In this document: positions 50,678-60,566 of the stretch, one piece after another
Numbering within the stretch: the first letter of the stretch is position 1
How the letters are laid out: each line of letters opens with the position of its first letter
The notes under the pieces: model-generated
Told to the model about the DNA's origin: nothing
Databases searched by the model: none
Seen by the model: the letters and a program-made list of their open reading frames with translations, nothing else
Program-made: the position numbers and the translations under genes
Assembly: GCA_046074525.1 (NCBI GenBank)
Contig: JBJTOK010000059.1
Location: 95,050 to 159,049 of the forward strand
Reading direction: 5' to 3'
DNA from: JAHEZL01 sp046074525
Lineage (GTDB): Bacteria; Bacteroidota; Bacteroidia; Flavobacteriales_C; GCA-002722245
Length of the DNA: 64,000 nt

Positions 50678-50871
50678 TCTTTATTGCTGGTAGTAAGTCA
50701 TTGCGGAAATTGAGTATGATTTCCGCGATGGCATTCGTGTGGAGTTATCAACCGACTTCCTTATTTTGTTAGTAAAATCCTCTGTTTTCAGGGCAACAGG
50801 GGCCATATAGGTACGTATTTATAGCATAGTAATTGTTATCACATTAAGTAGTCACTTTAAATGCACTTTTT

Positions 50872-51120
50872 ATGGAAGATTTCAATCTAAACTACAAATA
50901 CAGTTACCCGCGGATTGAGTTCAGTAATGGGATGAAAATGTTTGGCGTGATCTGGGCTATCTATAACAATAGGAAGCATAAAATGGATTATTATTTTGCC
51001 GACTCCAGCGAAATGAGAAAGCTTAATCAGTCCAATCCGGCTGTGTTGCTGGAAGGCATCAAAAAACTGAAACATATTTTCAGGAAGGAAGACATTGTTT
51101 CTGTGGAGTATCTTAACTGA
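50872..51120 (+). CDS. Hypothetical protein, 82 residues
   Basis: Small soluble protein (MEDFNLNYKYSYPRIEFSNG at the start) rich in aromatic and basic residues, with a helix near the C-terminus (LLEGIKKLKHIF). No motif recognised. It lies alone, 194 nt after the MazG-like gene and 80 nt before the histidine kinase. Confidence 0.6.
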   Translation: MEDFNLNYKYSYPRIEFSNGMKMFGVIWAIYNNRKHKMDYYFADSSEMRKLNQSNPAVLLEGIKKLKHIFRKEDIVSVEYLN

Positions 51121-51200
51121 GATTTTTCCTTCCTAATTTTTGTTAAGCTCTTTTCACTGCTGTTTCTTTAGAGTATTTTTATCGCTCAACTTCATCAATT

Positions 51201-52757
51201 TTGAAACAGCAATACATTAAAACTCTTGTGCTGGTGATGGCCATTGCCCTTGTGGGGCTTACAGCCATTCAGATTTACTGGGTTCATAATGCAATGGGCA
51301 TCAAGGAGCAGCAGTTCAAGGAAAATGTCGGTCGCGCCCTTTCCAGCGTAGTTTACAAAGCCGAAAAGATTGAAGCAGCCAATTACATTAAAAATCACCG
51401 TTTAAGTGGTGTGAGTGTTGGTGATATGTCGGCGCTTATCATTGATGCTACTGGTTCTACTGATACTTGTTGTTTCGATGTTCCGCTTTCCAAAAATATC
51501 AAAGGCGATATTTCCGAATATGTGACGCACGATGGCACTATCATTAAGAGAAGTCGCTCGCAAATGGTGGCGCGCTGCCTTCAGGATAAAAGCACGGCGT
51601 CACTGAAACCCGGAAGTGTGGAAGCAGTGATTGATCAGTTCACCAAGAAATCAAACATGGTGACCGATATTATTAATGATCTCATCAACATGCAGAAACT
51701 TAAGGTAGAGGAACGTATTGATCCGGAGATCATTAAACTATTGCTCGAAGAACAATTTCTGCATGAAGGTATCAATACGGAATTCCATTATGGTGTAATT
51801 TCCAAGGCGCATGGTGTTTTGCTGAAAGAAAGACAATCCATCGACAATAAACTTTACGAATCGCCTTACCTGATCAAGATGTTTCCAGGTGAATTTTCCA
51901 TGTATCCAAGTTATCTCAGTGTTTACTTCCCTCGTGAAAAAGGCTTTCTGTTGAAATCGATGAGCGGTGTGATGGTGATCTCTGCCCTTTTTATTGCGGC
52001 CATCATCTTTGTATTCTGGTACAGTCTCAACATCATCTTCAAGCAGAAAAAACTGGCTATCGTGAAAAACGATTTCATCAATAATATGACGCACGAACTG
52101 AAAACGCCGATTTCTACAATTTCATTGGCCTGCGAAGTGCTGAAGGACAAAGACATTCCAAAAAATGCCGAGCGCCTTGACCATTATGTGGAGGTGATAA
52201 ATGAAGAGAACAAACGCTTGAGTGTGCTGGTAGAAAACGTATTGCAATCGGCAGTTTGGGACCGTCCCGACTTAAAACTCAATAAGATTGAAATGGATAT
52301 TCATCTGCTTATCCAAGAAGTGGTAGACAGAAGTCACGTGCAGCTGGATGCCAAGGAAGGCCACATACACACTGAGTTTGCTGCGACAGATCCTTTACTG
52401 GAGGTGGATAGGGTGCATTTTACCAATGTACTGTACAATCTTATCGACAATGCCGTGAAGTACTGCAGAGAGAAACCCGATATACAAATCAGCACCCGCG
52501 ATGTGGAAGGTGGCATGGCAATTTATGTGAGTGATAATGGTATTGGCATAAGTAAGGAGGATCAGAAAAAAATATTTGAAAAGCTCTATCGTGTGCCTAC
52601 AGGCAACCTGCACGATGTGAAGGGCTTCGGGTTGGGGTTGAGCTATGTGAAGGCAATTGTGAACAAGCATGGTGGGGAAATTCAAGTGAAAAGTCAGTTA
52701 AACCAAGGAACAACATTCAGTATATTCATCCCTAAAAAAGAAAACTATGAGCACTGA
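51201..52757 (+). CDS. Sensor histidine kinase
   Basis: 518 residues from a TTG start (MKQQYIKTLVLVMAIALVGL). A transmembrane helix (about 8-27), a periplasmic domain of about 225 residues and a second helix (about 254-278) lead into the HisKA domain with His298 in NNMTHELKTPIST. The ATPase domain shows NLIDNAVKYC, VSDNGIGISKED and GFGLGLSYVKAIV. Its end overlaps the start of the response regulator by 11 bp, so they form a coupled two-component pair. The signal sensed is unknown. Confidence 0.93.
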   Translation: MKQQYIKTLVLVMAIALVGLTAIQIYWVHNAMGIKEQQFKENVGRALSSVVYKAEKIEAANYIKNHRLSGVSVGDMSALIIDATGSTDTCCFDVPLSKNIKGDISEYVTHDGTIIKRSRSQMVARCLQDKSTASLKPGSVEAVIDQFTKKSNMVTDIINDLINMQKLKVEERIDPEIIKLLLEEQFLHEGINTEFHYGVISKAHGVLLKERQSIDNKLYESPYLIKMFPGEFSMYPSYLSVYFPREKGFLLKSMSGVMVISALFIAAIIFVFWYSLNIIFKQKKLAIVKNDFINNMTHELKTPISTISLACEVLKDKDIPKNAERLDHYVEVINEENKRLSVLVENVLQSAVWDRPDLKLNKIEMDIHLLIQEVVDRSHVQLDAKEGHIHTEFAATDPLLEVDRVHFTNVLYNLIDNAVKYCREKPDIQISTRDVEGGMAIYVSDNGIGISKEDQKKIFEKLYRVPTGNLHDVKGFGLGLSYVKAIVNKHGGEIQVKSQLNQGTTFSIFIPKKENYEH

Positions 52758-53442
52758 AAAAATTAAAATATTATTGGTCGAAGACGATAAAAACTTAGGA
52801 AACCTACTCAAGGATTATTTGCTGGCCAAAGGCTATGATACCACTCTGGAAACCGACGGGGACAAAGGGATCAAGTCGTTTTTGCAGAATAAATACGATA
52901 TGTGTGTGCTCGATATCATGATGCCTATCAAGGATGGCTTTACACTGGCCAAGGAAATCCGCAATACCGATAAGCAAGTGCCCATAATTTTCCTCACAGC
53001 TCGTTCCCTGAAGGAAGATAAACTGGAAGGGTTCCGTTCGGGCGCCGATGATTATATTACCAAGCCCTTTACTATGGAGGAGCTTTCTGCCCGTATCCAG
53101 GCGGTGTTGCGCAGAACAGCTGGCGGGGTACAAAGCACCGAGAAAAAACATTTCGATATCGGTAAATATCATTTCGATTATGATCATCAGTTGCTGAAAG
53201 GTCCGACTGGTGACCACAAGCTCACCAGCAAGGAATCTGAATTGCTGAAAATGCTGTGCGATAATATCAATGCGGTTTTAGAGCGAGGCATTGCTCTCAA
53301 CCACATTTGGAAGGATGATAGTTATTTCAACGCCCGAAGCATGGATGTGTATATCACTAAACTGCGAAAATACCTGAAAGATGATCCTACCATTGAGATT
53401 GTGAATGTGCATGGTAGAGGTTTTAAGCTGAATGTAGGGTAG
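52747..53442 (+). CDS. OmpR/PhoB-family response regulator
   Basis: 231 residues. The receiver domain (1-120) has the acidic pair Glu12/Asp13 (LVEDDK), phospho-acceptor Asp56 in LDIMMPIKDGF, and a conserved Lys near residue 107 (YITKPF). The C-terminal winged-helix DNA-binding domain (about 135-231) shows LTSKESELLKMLC and NARSMDVYITKLRKYL. Cognate of the kinase encoded just upstream. Genes regulated are unknown. Confidence 0.95.
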   Translation: MSTEKIKILLVEDDKNLGNLLKDYLLAKGYDTTLETDGDKGIKSFLQNKYDMCVLDIMMPIKDGFTLAKEIRNTDKQVPIIFLTARSLKEDKLEGFRSGADDYITKPFTMEELSARIQAVLRRTAGGVQSTEKKHFDIGKYHFDYDHQLLKGPTGDHKLTSKESELLKMLCDNINAVLERGIALNHIWKDDSYFNARSMDVYITKLRKYLKDDPTIEIVNVHGRGFKLNVG

Positions 53443-53445
53443 AAA

Positions 53446-54435
53446 TCAGCTTGAGAGTGGGTTTTGAGAGTGAGCATTCATTTCGCTAATCACACCTTCG
53501 TAATCGATCTCTTTAATGCATTTAAAATGTCCTTTCGGGCATTCCCTGTGGCCGATCTTTGAGCAAGGACGGCAATTGAGCTCCTTCACTTCAAATATTT
53601 TGTATAATTCCGGATTTTGAGGCAGGTAAGGATACATGCCAAATTCGGGAATGGTATTGCCCCAGATACTAATGATTTTCTTTTTGAAAGCCGATGCAAC
53701 ATGCATCATTCCTGTGTCGGGAGTGATTACTATTGTTGCATGCTTGATAATAAGCGCCGATTGATGCAGATTGCCTTTGTCGCAATGGTTAATCACATTG
53801 GCACCACAGATTTCCGCGATTTTTTCACCTAATGCGGCTTCTTTTTTTCCGCCCAGAAGAACAACTGGTAAGGTACTTTCTTTTGCAATTTTAATGAGTT
53901 GCTCTTCTGTTAAAGCCTTGGTAGGATGGGCGGCACCTACTACCAACACATTATATGCGGGAGGGATGCGCTGAGGCAAAACAACATTTTCGGGAATGAA
54001 ATAATCCAAACCTTCTTTATCGTTTTTCACGCCAAGATCTTCAACGGCTTTGAAATATCGGTCCACAATATGAATCTTTGGTAATATGTCCATTTTGAAC
54101 TTCACCATCAGGAATTTTTCGGCATTTAGCTTTGGGAAAGAAGAAGTTTTGGCATTGAGCGCAAAAACCACTTTTTTTGAGCGCAGGTTTTTGTGCAGGT
54201 CGATGATGTGCGAGTAATTCTCCTTTTTCAATTCACTCATCACTTCTTTTGGTGATTTTTCAATGCTGTAAACCTTATTGATGTATGGATTCTCTTTCAC
54301 TATAGGAGCAAAAGCGACCTTGGTGAGATAGTGAATTTCACATCCAGGAAATTTCTTTTTCAGGCAGCGCAGCACAGGGGTTGTCAGCACAATGTCGCCT
54401 ATGGAGCTGAATCTTATGATGAGGAATTTCTTCAC
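53446..54435 (-). CDS. Glycosyltransferase family 9 protein
   Basis: 329 residues of the ADP-heptose:LPS heptosyltransferase type (GT9, GT-B fold). Typical features are MKKFLIIRFSSIGDIVLTTP at the start and VITPDTGMMHVASAF with the donor-binding region near residue 240. Probably adds a sugar to lipopolysaccharide or another glycolipid at the inner face of the inner membrane; sugar specificity cannot be told. It converges with the response regulator gene. Confidence 0.88.
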   Translation of the reverse strand: MKKFLIIRFSSIGDIVLTTPVLRCLKKKFPGCEIHYLTKVAFAPIVKENPYINKVYSIEKSPKEVMSELKKENYSHIIDLHKNLRSKKVVFALNAKTSSFPKLNAEKFLMVKFKMDILPKIHIVDRYFKAVEDLGVKNDKEGLDYFIPENVVLPQRIPPAYNVLVVGAAHPTKALTEEQLIKIAKESTLPVVLLGGKKEAALGEKIAEICGANVINHCDKGNLHQSALIIKHATIVITPDTGMMHVASAFKKKIISIWGNTIPEFGMYPYLPQNPELYKIFEVKELNCRPCSKIGHRECPKGHFKCIKEIDYEGVISEMNAHSQNPLSS

Positions 54436-54464
54436 GACTTAAAGATAAAACCTAAATTTGATTT

Positions 54465-55232
54465 ATGAACCTTATTGATACGCATGCACATATTTACCAG
54501 GAAGATTTTAAAGCTGATCTTGCTGGCGTTATGGCCCGCGCCAGGGAAAATGGTGTTTCTAAAATATATCTTCCCAACATAGATGTGCCATCGATTGCTG
54601 AGATGAAGGCGCTGGTGGAAAATGACCGTGAGCTTTTTATTCCGATGATGGGCCTGCATCCATGCTATGTGAAAGAGGATTTTGAGGAGCCGCTGATGGT
54701 GATTGAAAAGGAGTTGCGCAATGGGAAATACGTCGCAGTGGGAGAAATCGGCATTGATTTGTATTGGGACAAGACTTTTTTTCCGCAGCAGCAGGAGGCC
54801 TTTCGTCGCCAGATACGCTGGGCGCTGGAACTCGATTTACCTATCGTTATTCATGCCCGTGATTCACTGAAAGAAATTTTTGAGATCATGGATCAGGAAG
54901 CCAAACCTGGCCTCAAAGGAATTTTCCATTGTTTTTCGGGAAATGCCGAAGATGCCGTGAAAGCGCTGGAATATGGCTTTAAGCTGGGTATTGGTGGCGT
55001 GCTGACTTTCAAGAACAGCGGGCTCGATAAAATCGTGAAAGAAATAGATATAAAAAATCTGGTGCTGGAAACCGATGCTCCTTATCTGACACCGGTTCCG
55101 CATCGCGGACAACGAAATGAATCGTCGTACGTTAAATTGGTAGCCATCAGGCTGGCGGAGATTTATGGTATTACTTTGGATGAAGTAGCCACTATCACCA
55201 CCGCCAATGCAATGGAAGTATTTAAATATTAA
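54465..55232 (+). CDS. TatD-family metal-dependent hydrolase / DNase
   Basis: 255 residues of the TIM-barrel TatD family. Metal ligands are visible in MNLIDTHAHIY (HxH), GEIGIDLYWD (Glu), HCFSGNAED and LETDAPYLTP (Asp). TatD enzymes act as 3'-5' exonucleases on DNA and may help in repair. Divergent from the glycosyltransferase gene; the 29-nt gap contains TAAATTTG at 54453-54460, a possible -7 element close to the start codon. Its stop is 3 nt before the asparaginase start. Confidence 0.92.
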   Translation: MNLIDTHAHIYQEDFKADLAGVMARARENGVSKIYLPNIDVPSIAEMKALVENDRELFIPMMGLHPCYVKEDFEEPLMVIEKELRNGKYVAVGEIGIDLYWDKTFFPQQQEAFRRQIRWALELDLPIVIHARDSLKEIFEIMDQEAKPGLKGIFHCFSGNAEDAVKALEYGFKLGIGGVLTFKNSGLDKIVKEIDIKNLVLETDAPYLTPVPHRGQRNESSYVKLVAIRLAEIYGITLDEVATITTANAMEVFKY

Positions 55233-55235
55233 ATT

Positions 55236-56255
55236 ATGAGCAAATCGGTTTTAATCATATACACCGGAGGGACTGTGGGAATGGTGGATTCAGGAAATGG
55301 AGTGCTGTTGCCTTTTGATATCCAGAACTTATTGAAATGGATTCCGGAACTTGGCCGTTTTGATTTCAGGATTGAATTTGTTGCTTTTGAAACGCCCCTG
55401 GATTCGTCCAATATCGGCCCACAGGAATGGCAGAAACTGGGTCAGATTGTGGCTGATAATTACGATAAATACACTGGTTTTGTGGTGTTGCATGGATCCG
55501 ATACCATGTCTTATACCGCCTCCGCACTGAGTTTCATGTTTGATGAACTGTCGAAAGCAGTCATCTTCACCGGTTCGCAATTGCCAATCGGCGCCTTGCG
55601 CACCGATGCCAAGGAAAATATATTAACTGCCATCGAACTGGCTGCCATGACGGATAAATCCGGCAAATCGCTGATTCCCGAAGTGGGGATTTATTTTGAA
55701 AATCATCTCTTCCGAGGCAACAGAACAATCAAGGCCAATTCCGAAAATTTTGATGCATTTCTTTCTCCTAATTTCCCGGCGTTAGCCGAAGTGGGTGTGC
55801 ATTTCAGACTCAAGGAAACGGCGGTGAGAAAGCCCAATATGTCTTTTTCGTATAAGTCGAAACTTAGCTCCGATGTAGCATTGCTCAAAGTATTTCCGGG
55901 ATTTTCAGCCAAGGTTTTCCAGAGTGTTTTCGATAATCATTATCTCAAGGGCTTGGTGCTGGAGACTTATGGCACCGGTAATATTCCGCAGGACAAGCAC
56001 TTGATTGCCGGACTGAAAACGCTTTCGGAGCGCGGCGTACATGTGCTGGTGGTAACACAATGCATCATGGGCAGTGTGGAACTGGGGCGTTATGCTACCA
56101 GTGAAGACCTTAAAGCCCTCGGTGTTCATTCTGGTCACGATATTACTTCTGAAGCCGCAGTCACCAAGATGATGCATGTGTTGGCCAACTACGAATCGGC
56201 GGAAAGTGTAAGAACTTTATTGCGCAAATCTATTCGCGGGGAAATGACAATTTAA
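55236..56255 (+). CDS. Type I-like L-asparaginase
   Basis: 339 residues; cytoplasmic, no signal peptide. The first nucleophile motif is IIYTGGTVGM (Thr13) and the second HGSDTMSYTASAL (Thr90 with Asp89), as in the asparaginase/glutaminase superfamily. It hydrolyses asparagine to aspartate and ammonia. Probably co-transcribed with the tatD gene 3 nt upstream. Confidence 0.93.
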   Translation: MSKSVLIIYTGGTVGMVDSGNGVLLPFDIQNLLKWIPELGRFDFRIEFVAFETPLDSSNIGPQEWQKLGQIVADNYDKYTGFVVLHGSDTMSYTASALSFMFDELSKAVIFTGSQLPIGALRTDAKENILTAIELAAMTDKSGKSLIPEVGIYFENHLFRGNRTIKANSENFDAFLSPNFPALAEVGVHFRLKETAVRKPNMSFSYKSKLSSDVALLKVFPGFSAKVFQSVFDNHYLKGLVLETYGTGNIPQDKHLIAGLKTLSERGVHVLVVTQCIMGSVELGRYATSEDLKALGVHSGHDITSEAAVTKMMHVLANYESAESVRTLLRKSIRGEMTI

Positions 56256-56333
56256 ATTATTGATCAATCATAGAATAAACGTTCTTCAGCTGCGTTTTTT
56301 CATAAAACCCACTAATTCGATAGAAATTATTCG

Positions 56334-56341
56334 TATGTTTG
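56334..56341 (+). promoter_or_regulatory. Candidate -7 element upstream of exbB
   Basis: TATGTTTG matches TAnnTTTG and lies about 200 nt before the exbB start. No good TTG at the usual spacing. The 287-nt gap between the asparaginase and exbB genes has no other feature; it is A/T-rich and would form a long leader. Confidence 0.3.
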
Positions 56342-56542
56342 CAGTCTATTTTACCAGAAAGTAGTGATTGAATTAAAAAAGAGATTTACTAATTTCGGGC
56401 AGCAAAGTTTTTAAATTAAATAACACTGAGATAACATTAAGTAAACACAGCTTTTCGACTTTTACACTCTCTTACAACAAGGAGATAGAAAGAAGGGAAA
56501 AAACAATAAAATAAGATTTTTCAAACTCAATAAACCAACCTT

Positions 56543-57346
56543 ATGAATAACGAAAACTCATTAGCAGGAGCACTTAAATCATGGTTCGCAATTATAGTGA
56601 TTGTGGTTGCCTTTGTAATATCCTGGTTAATTTACGCCTATGTTTTAGGAAATCCGGCAAATTTTGAAGGCGGAAATCCTGAAAACCATCCACTGAAAGA
56701 CAATTATCTTGGTGTGGTTTACAAAGGTGGTTTCATTGTGCCAATATTGATTGCTATCAACCTCCTGGTAGTGACTTTCTCTATCGAAAGATTCATCACT
56801 ATCCTCCGTGCTAAAGGAAGAGGTAGGATTGAATCTTTTGTTCGCAGTGTGCGCAACATGATCAACGCTGGCGAACTCGATCAGGCTATTGCAGAGTGCG
56901 ACCGTCAGAAAGGGTCGCTGGCCAATGTGGTAAAATCAGGATTGGAAAAATACAAGGCTGTTGACCGTGATGCTTCCCTCGATAAAGAAGCGAAAATTGC
57001 TGCTGTTCAGAAAGAAGTGGAAGAAGCTACTTCCCTTGAATTACCAATGTTGTCTAAAAACCTCGTAATCCTCTCAACCTGCGCTTCTATTGCTACCCTC
57101 ATCGGGTTGATCGGAACAGTGCTTGGTATGATTCGAGCCTTCTCCGCTTTGGCGAATGCAGGCTCCCCTGATACTGTGGCCCTGGCGACAGGTATTTCTG
57201 AGGCCTTGATCAATACCTTCCTCGGTATCCTTGCATCAACTGTAGCTATTATCATGTATAATTTCTTCTCCACTAAAATCGATGCTATCACTTACGGCAT
57301 GGATGAGGCTGGGTTCAGCATTTCTAAAACCATTGCAGCGAAGTAA
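56543..57346 (+). CDS. exbB: MotA/TolQ/ExbB proton channel protein
   Basis: 267 residues with three transmembrane helices (about 12-33, 60-85 and 175-230 as a hairpin) and the conserved channel region (GTVLGMIRAFSALA and ATGISEALINTFLGILASTVAI). With ExbD it forms the proton-driven stator that energises TonB. First gene of a tight cluster with two exbD genes and tonB. The start ATG follows a 287-nt leader. Confidence 0.93.
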   Translation: MNNENSLAGALKSWFAIIVIVVAFVISWLIYAYVLGNPANFEGGNPENHPLKDNYLGVVYKGGFIVPILIAINLLVVTFSIERFITILRAKGRGRIESFVRSVRNMINAGELDQAIAECDRQKGSLANVVKSGLEKYKAVDRDASLDKEAKIAAVQKEVEEATSLELPMLSKNLVILSTCASIATLIGLIGTVLGMIRAFSALANAGSPDTVALATGISEALINTFLGILASTVAIIMYNFFSTKIDAITYGMDEAGFSISKTIAAK

Positions 57347-57374
57347 TTTTTAAAAAATAGCTCAATTTAAAATT

Positions 57375-58004
57375 ATGCCTAAAATTAAAGTACCACGAAG
57401 CAATCCTAGTCTGGACATGACACCTATGGTGGATCTGGCCTTTCTGCTGGTTACTTTTTTTATGCTCACAGCTTCCTTCCGTACCGATGAGAAATTGCCG
57501 GTGGATGTGCCATCGTCAACTTCCGACAAGCTTCTTCCCGAAAACACCATGCTGGTAACTGTGGATACTGTCGGCCGTGTTTTTTATGACATCGACGACC
57601 AGAACACAAGAAAGAAGTTGATTGAAAGCATGATGGCGAAATATAAAGTCGAGTTAACCGAACAGGAAATCAAAGAATTTATACTGATGAAGGAAATAGG
57701 AATGCCCATGAGCAGCCTTAAGCAGTATCTCTCTGCCGATAATTCGGAAAGACTGGAAATGGATAAATCCACTCCTGGCATTCCTTACGATTCATTGAAC
57801 AACGAATTATCAGACTGGATTTTATATGGCCGACTGGCTGATGCCACCGTTGCACAGGAAAGTGGTAAAGAGCTGGACCGACTGAAATTCGCCATCAAAG
57901 GCGATGGAGAGACCAATTATACCAAGATCAGAAAAATCATGAAAATCTTTCAGGACAGGAAAGTAAACACATTCAGTTTAATTACTAACCTAGAAGGAAA
58001 ATAA
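57375..58004 (+). CDS. exbD: ExbD-type biopolymer transport protein 1
   Basis: 209 residues. One N-terminal transmembrane helix with the proton-carrying Asp in the conserved motif DMTPMVDLAFLLVTFFM, followed by a periplasmic domain. The periplasmic part is longer than that of E. coli ExbD and includes a unique insert (about 85-150). Lies 28 nt after exbB and 6 nt before the second exbD. Confidence 0.92.
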   Translation: MPKIKVPRSNPSLDMTPMVDLAFLLVTFFMLTASFRTDEKLPVDVPSSTSDKLLPENTMLVTVDTVGRVFYDIDDQNTRKKLIESMMAKYKVELTEQEIKEFILMKEIGMPMSSLKQYLSADNSERLEMDKSTPGIPYDSLNNELSDWILYGRLADATVAQESGKELDRLKFAIKGDGETNYTKIRKIMKIFQDRKVNTFSLITNLEGK

Positions 58005-58010
58005 AAGACA

Positions 58011-58628
58011 ATGGCTGAATTAAACACAGGTGATGGCGGCGGTGGTAAACACCAGAAGAAGAGGGCCAAGAAAAGCTCTACCAAGGTGGATATGACACCA
58101 ATGGTTGACCTTGCTTTCCTCTTGCTTACTTTCTTCGTGCTTACAGCTACTTTCGGGAAACCTAAAGTAACCGATATCACCATGCCCGTTGATCCTAAAG
58201 ACAAAGAGAAAAGAACTAAGGTGGAAGACCAAACAGTAATTACCCTCTTGCTTACCGGAAAGAAGAATGTGATTTATTATTACAGTGGTGTATTGGAAGC
58301 TAGTACCAAAATAGACTCTACTACATACGCTGCCGATGGATTGAGAAAAATTCTTCTGGATAGGAACAAGGATGTGATCAAAGGCATGAATCAGCTGAGG
58401 GAGCAAAGAAGGAGCAAAGCCATCAGCGACAGTATTTATGACATCAATGAAACAAAAATAAAAGGCGACAAAAACGCGTTGTATGTTATTGTAAAAACCA
58501 ACGACAAAACAACCCACAGAAATGTGGTGGACGTGATAGATGAAATGAACATTTGTGAAGTGGATAAAAGAGCAGTGGTAGATATGACGGCTGAGGAAAA
58601 GGCGGCCCTTAAAAAGATTAAAAAGTAA
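58011..58628 (+). CDS. exbD: ExbD-type biopolymer transport protein 2
   Basis: 205 residues. Same motif (DMTPMVDLAFLLLTFFVL) after a Gly/Lys-rich start. Divergent from the first ExbD in its periplasmic domain, so the two may form a heteromeric stator, as is common in Bacteroidota. Stop is 3 nt before the tonB start. Confidence 0.92.
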   Translation: MAELNTGDGGGGKHQKKRAKKSSTKVDMTPMVDLAFLLLTFFVLTATFGKPKVTDITMPVDPKDKEKRTKVEDQTVITLLLTGKKNVIYYYSGVLEASTKIDSTTYAADGLRKILLDRNKDVIKGMNQLREQRRSKAISDSIYDINETKIKGDKNALYVIVKTNDKTTHRNVVDVIDEMNICEVDKRAVVDMTAEEKAALKKIKK

Positions 58629-58631
58629 ACC

Positions 58632-59459
58632 ATGGAAAACAACCCTTTGTTTGTTTCCAACTGGAACAACGTAGCATCGGAAGGCAGAAACGAGCTTGTT
58701 TTTGAAAACAAAAACAAGGAGTATGGCGCCTATGTTATCCGAAAGAAATACAATTCTGCGTTGTTGGTAGGGATCCTGATTTCCGTTGTGGTACTGTCGC
58801 TTTCTGTAGGTATTCCGCTGCTGCGCTCTATTTTCGGCGAAAAGGAGGAAGAGGAGAAGAAAGACAAATACAAAGTGGTGGTGTTTACCGAGGCCAATCT
58901 TTTGAAAGAAAAGGTAGTGCCAAAAACCAAACCGATTGAAGAGAAACCCAAACTGGCCGAAAAGCTTAAGTTTACTATACCGGAGCCTACAAAAGAGGAG
59001 TTAAAAGAACCTCCTAAAACCATGAAGGAGCTGGAGAATAAAAACATCGGTGACGAAAATCAGAAAGGAGAGAATCTTAACGATTTTGGAAATATTGATG
59101 ACGGTGATGGTTTAATTCCAACGGAAGTGGTGGTGGAATTCCCTATAGATGTGGATCAGGAAGCTGAACCTGCAGGTGGATGGGAAGCCTATGTTGAATA
59201 TATGGCGGATAACTATGATCAGAATCTTACAGGCTTTGAGGAATTGAAGAACGGAATCGATATCGATTTTAAGGTAACTTCTGAAGGAGATGTTGTAGAT
59301 ATTAAGATCAAAAAGGGTTCGGGTTGTAAGGCTTGTGATCAGGAGGCTCTGCGTGTTTTTAAATCTTATAAGGGAAAGTTTAAATCTGCCAAACGAAACG
59401 GAAGGGTAACCAATTCCACCCTTGGCGTGCATTTCACCTTCCCTGATTCAGAACAATAG
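58632..59459 (+). CDS. tonB: TonB energy transducer
   Basis: 275 residues with a short cytoplasmic start, one transmembrane helix (about 44-64), a Lys/Glu/Pro-rich linker (KPIEEKPKLAEKL... EPTKEELKEPP) and a C-terminal TonB_C domain (ITSEGDVVDIKIKKGSG in related form; LGVHFTFP at the end). It couples the ExbBD proton flow to outer-membrane TonB-dependent transporters. A CKAC pair inside the C-domain is notable. Confidence 0.92.
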   Translation: MENNPLFVSNWNNVASEGRNELVFENKNKEYGAYVIRKKYNSALLVGILISVVVLSLSVGIPLLRSIFGEKEEEEKKDKYKVVVFTEANLLKEKVVPKTKPIEEKPKLAEKLKFTIPEPTKEELKEPPKTMKELENKNIGDENQKGENLNDFGNIDDGDGLIPTEVVVEFPIDVDQEAEPAGGWEAYVEYMADNYDQNLTGFEELKNGIDIDFKVTSEGDVVDIKIKKGSGCKACDQEALRVFKSYKGKFKSAKRNGRVTNSTLGVHFTFPDSEQ

Positions 59460-59466
59460 TTTTTCC

Positions 59467-59682
59467 ATGAGTCATCTCAAAACATCCCTCCATTATTTCG
59501 GTATCATCATGTTAGCCGTGTATGTTGGTATGGCTTTCATCATGTTTTTTTCTGATGAGATGGAAAAAAAAGTGGATCAGCCTATGCGCTCTATACTGGC
59601 TGTACTTTTTTTGCTGTATGCGGCTTTCAAGGCCTACAGGATTTTTGCTCCAAAACGAAGCAATAGTGATGAAGAGCTTTAG
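59467..59682 (+). CDS. Small membrane protein of the exb operon
   Basis: 71 residues from the ATG at 59467 (MSHLKTSLHYFGIIMLAVYVG). Two transmembrane helices (about 9-26 and 38-56) and a charged C-terminus. It starts 8 nt after tonB and overlaps the next gene by 14 bp. The small two-helix protein at this position appears to belong to the conserved exbBDD-tonB neighbourhood; no function known. Confidence 0.75.
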   Translation: MSHLKTSLHYFGIIMLAVYVGMAFIMFFSDEMEKKVDQPMRSILAVLFLLYAAFKAYRIFAPKRSNSDEEL

Positions 59683-60562
59683 TTGTATAGCGCTTTTCTT
59701 CGCGATCGCGTTTGCCTGCAATACAACTCCCCCCATGTATACAGATACTCCTACCCAGGGGGAAATCAATATCGCAGTGGATGAATCCTACTGGCCTATC
59801 ATAGAAGCCGAATTATATGCGTTTCATTCTTTTTACAAGGATGCCAAAGTGCATGCACACTACAAAAGTGAAGGAGAAGCTGTGCGGGCCCTCATCAATG
59901 ATTCAGTGCGCTTTGCAATCATCAGTCGTGATTTGACTGACAACGAAAAAGGGTTTTTTGAAAGAATTAATCTGCATCCTTCTATTTTAAAAATTGCTTC
60001 TGATGCGGTGGCCGTTGTGGTGCATCCTGATAACAAAGACACGTTATTAACGGTGAAGCAATTGAAGAAAATACTCTTAGGAGACAACTCTGGTATCAGA
60101 GTAGTATTCGACAGCAAAAGCTCAGGCAACGCGCGCTTCATGCAGGAGAAAGTACTGGGGGGACTTCCTTTCGCAAATAATTGCTCTGCGTTGAATTCCA
60201 ACAGGGCGGTACTGGATTATGTGGCGAAAAACAAAGATGCTATGGGATTGATCGGGTTCAATTGGATCAGTGATGCAGATGATACTTTGATGCAGCGCTT
60301 CCTCGGGAAAATCAAGGTGGTGGCATTGGCCGCCAACGATGGTGCCAAAGCTCTGCAGGATTTTTATCGTCCCTTTCAATCCAGTATCCAGCAGGGAACT
60401 TATCCTTTGAGTAGGGATGTGTATATTGTGAGTCGGGAAGCACGAGCCGGACTTGGCACAGGCTTTGCCGCATTCATCGCAGGAGAAAAAGGACAGCGCA
60501 TTATTTTAAAATCGGGACTGCTTCCTGCAACAGCCCCGACAAGGATTATTAATATAAATTAG
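59669..60562 (+). CDS. PstS-like substrate-binding lipoprotein
   Basis: 297 residues from the ATG at 59669, which gives a lipoprotein signal with Cys17 (IAFACN). The body matches the phosphate-binding (PstS) type 2 fold: GEINIAVDESYWPIIEAE at the start, VRFAIISRDLTDNE, VVVHPDN, FDSKSSGNARFMQEK and a C-terminal YIVSREARAGLGTGFAAFI. No pst transport genes are near, and it lies within the exb-tonB operon, so it may have a sensing or energy-coupled role rather than classical phosphate import. Confidence 0.83.
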   Translation: MKSFSCIALFFAIAFACNTTPPMYTDTPTQGEINIAVDESYWPIIEAELYAFHSFYKDAKVHAHYKSEGEAVRALINDSVRFAIISRDLTDNEKGFFERINLHPSILKIASDAVAVVVHPDNKDTLLTVKQLKKILLGDNSGIRVVFDSKSSGNARFMQEKVLGGLPFANNCSALNSNRAVLDYVAKNKDAMGLIGFNWISDADDTLMQRFLGKIKVVALAANDGAKALQDFYRPFQSSIQQGTYPLSRDVYIVSREARAGLGTGFAAFIAGEKGQRIILKSGLLPATAPTRIININ

Positions 60563-60566
60563 TGTT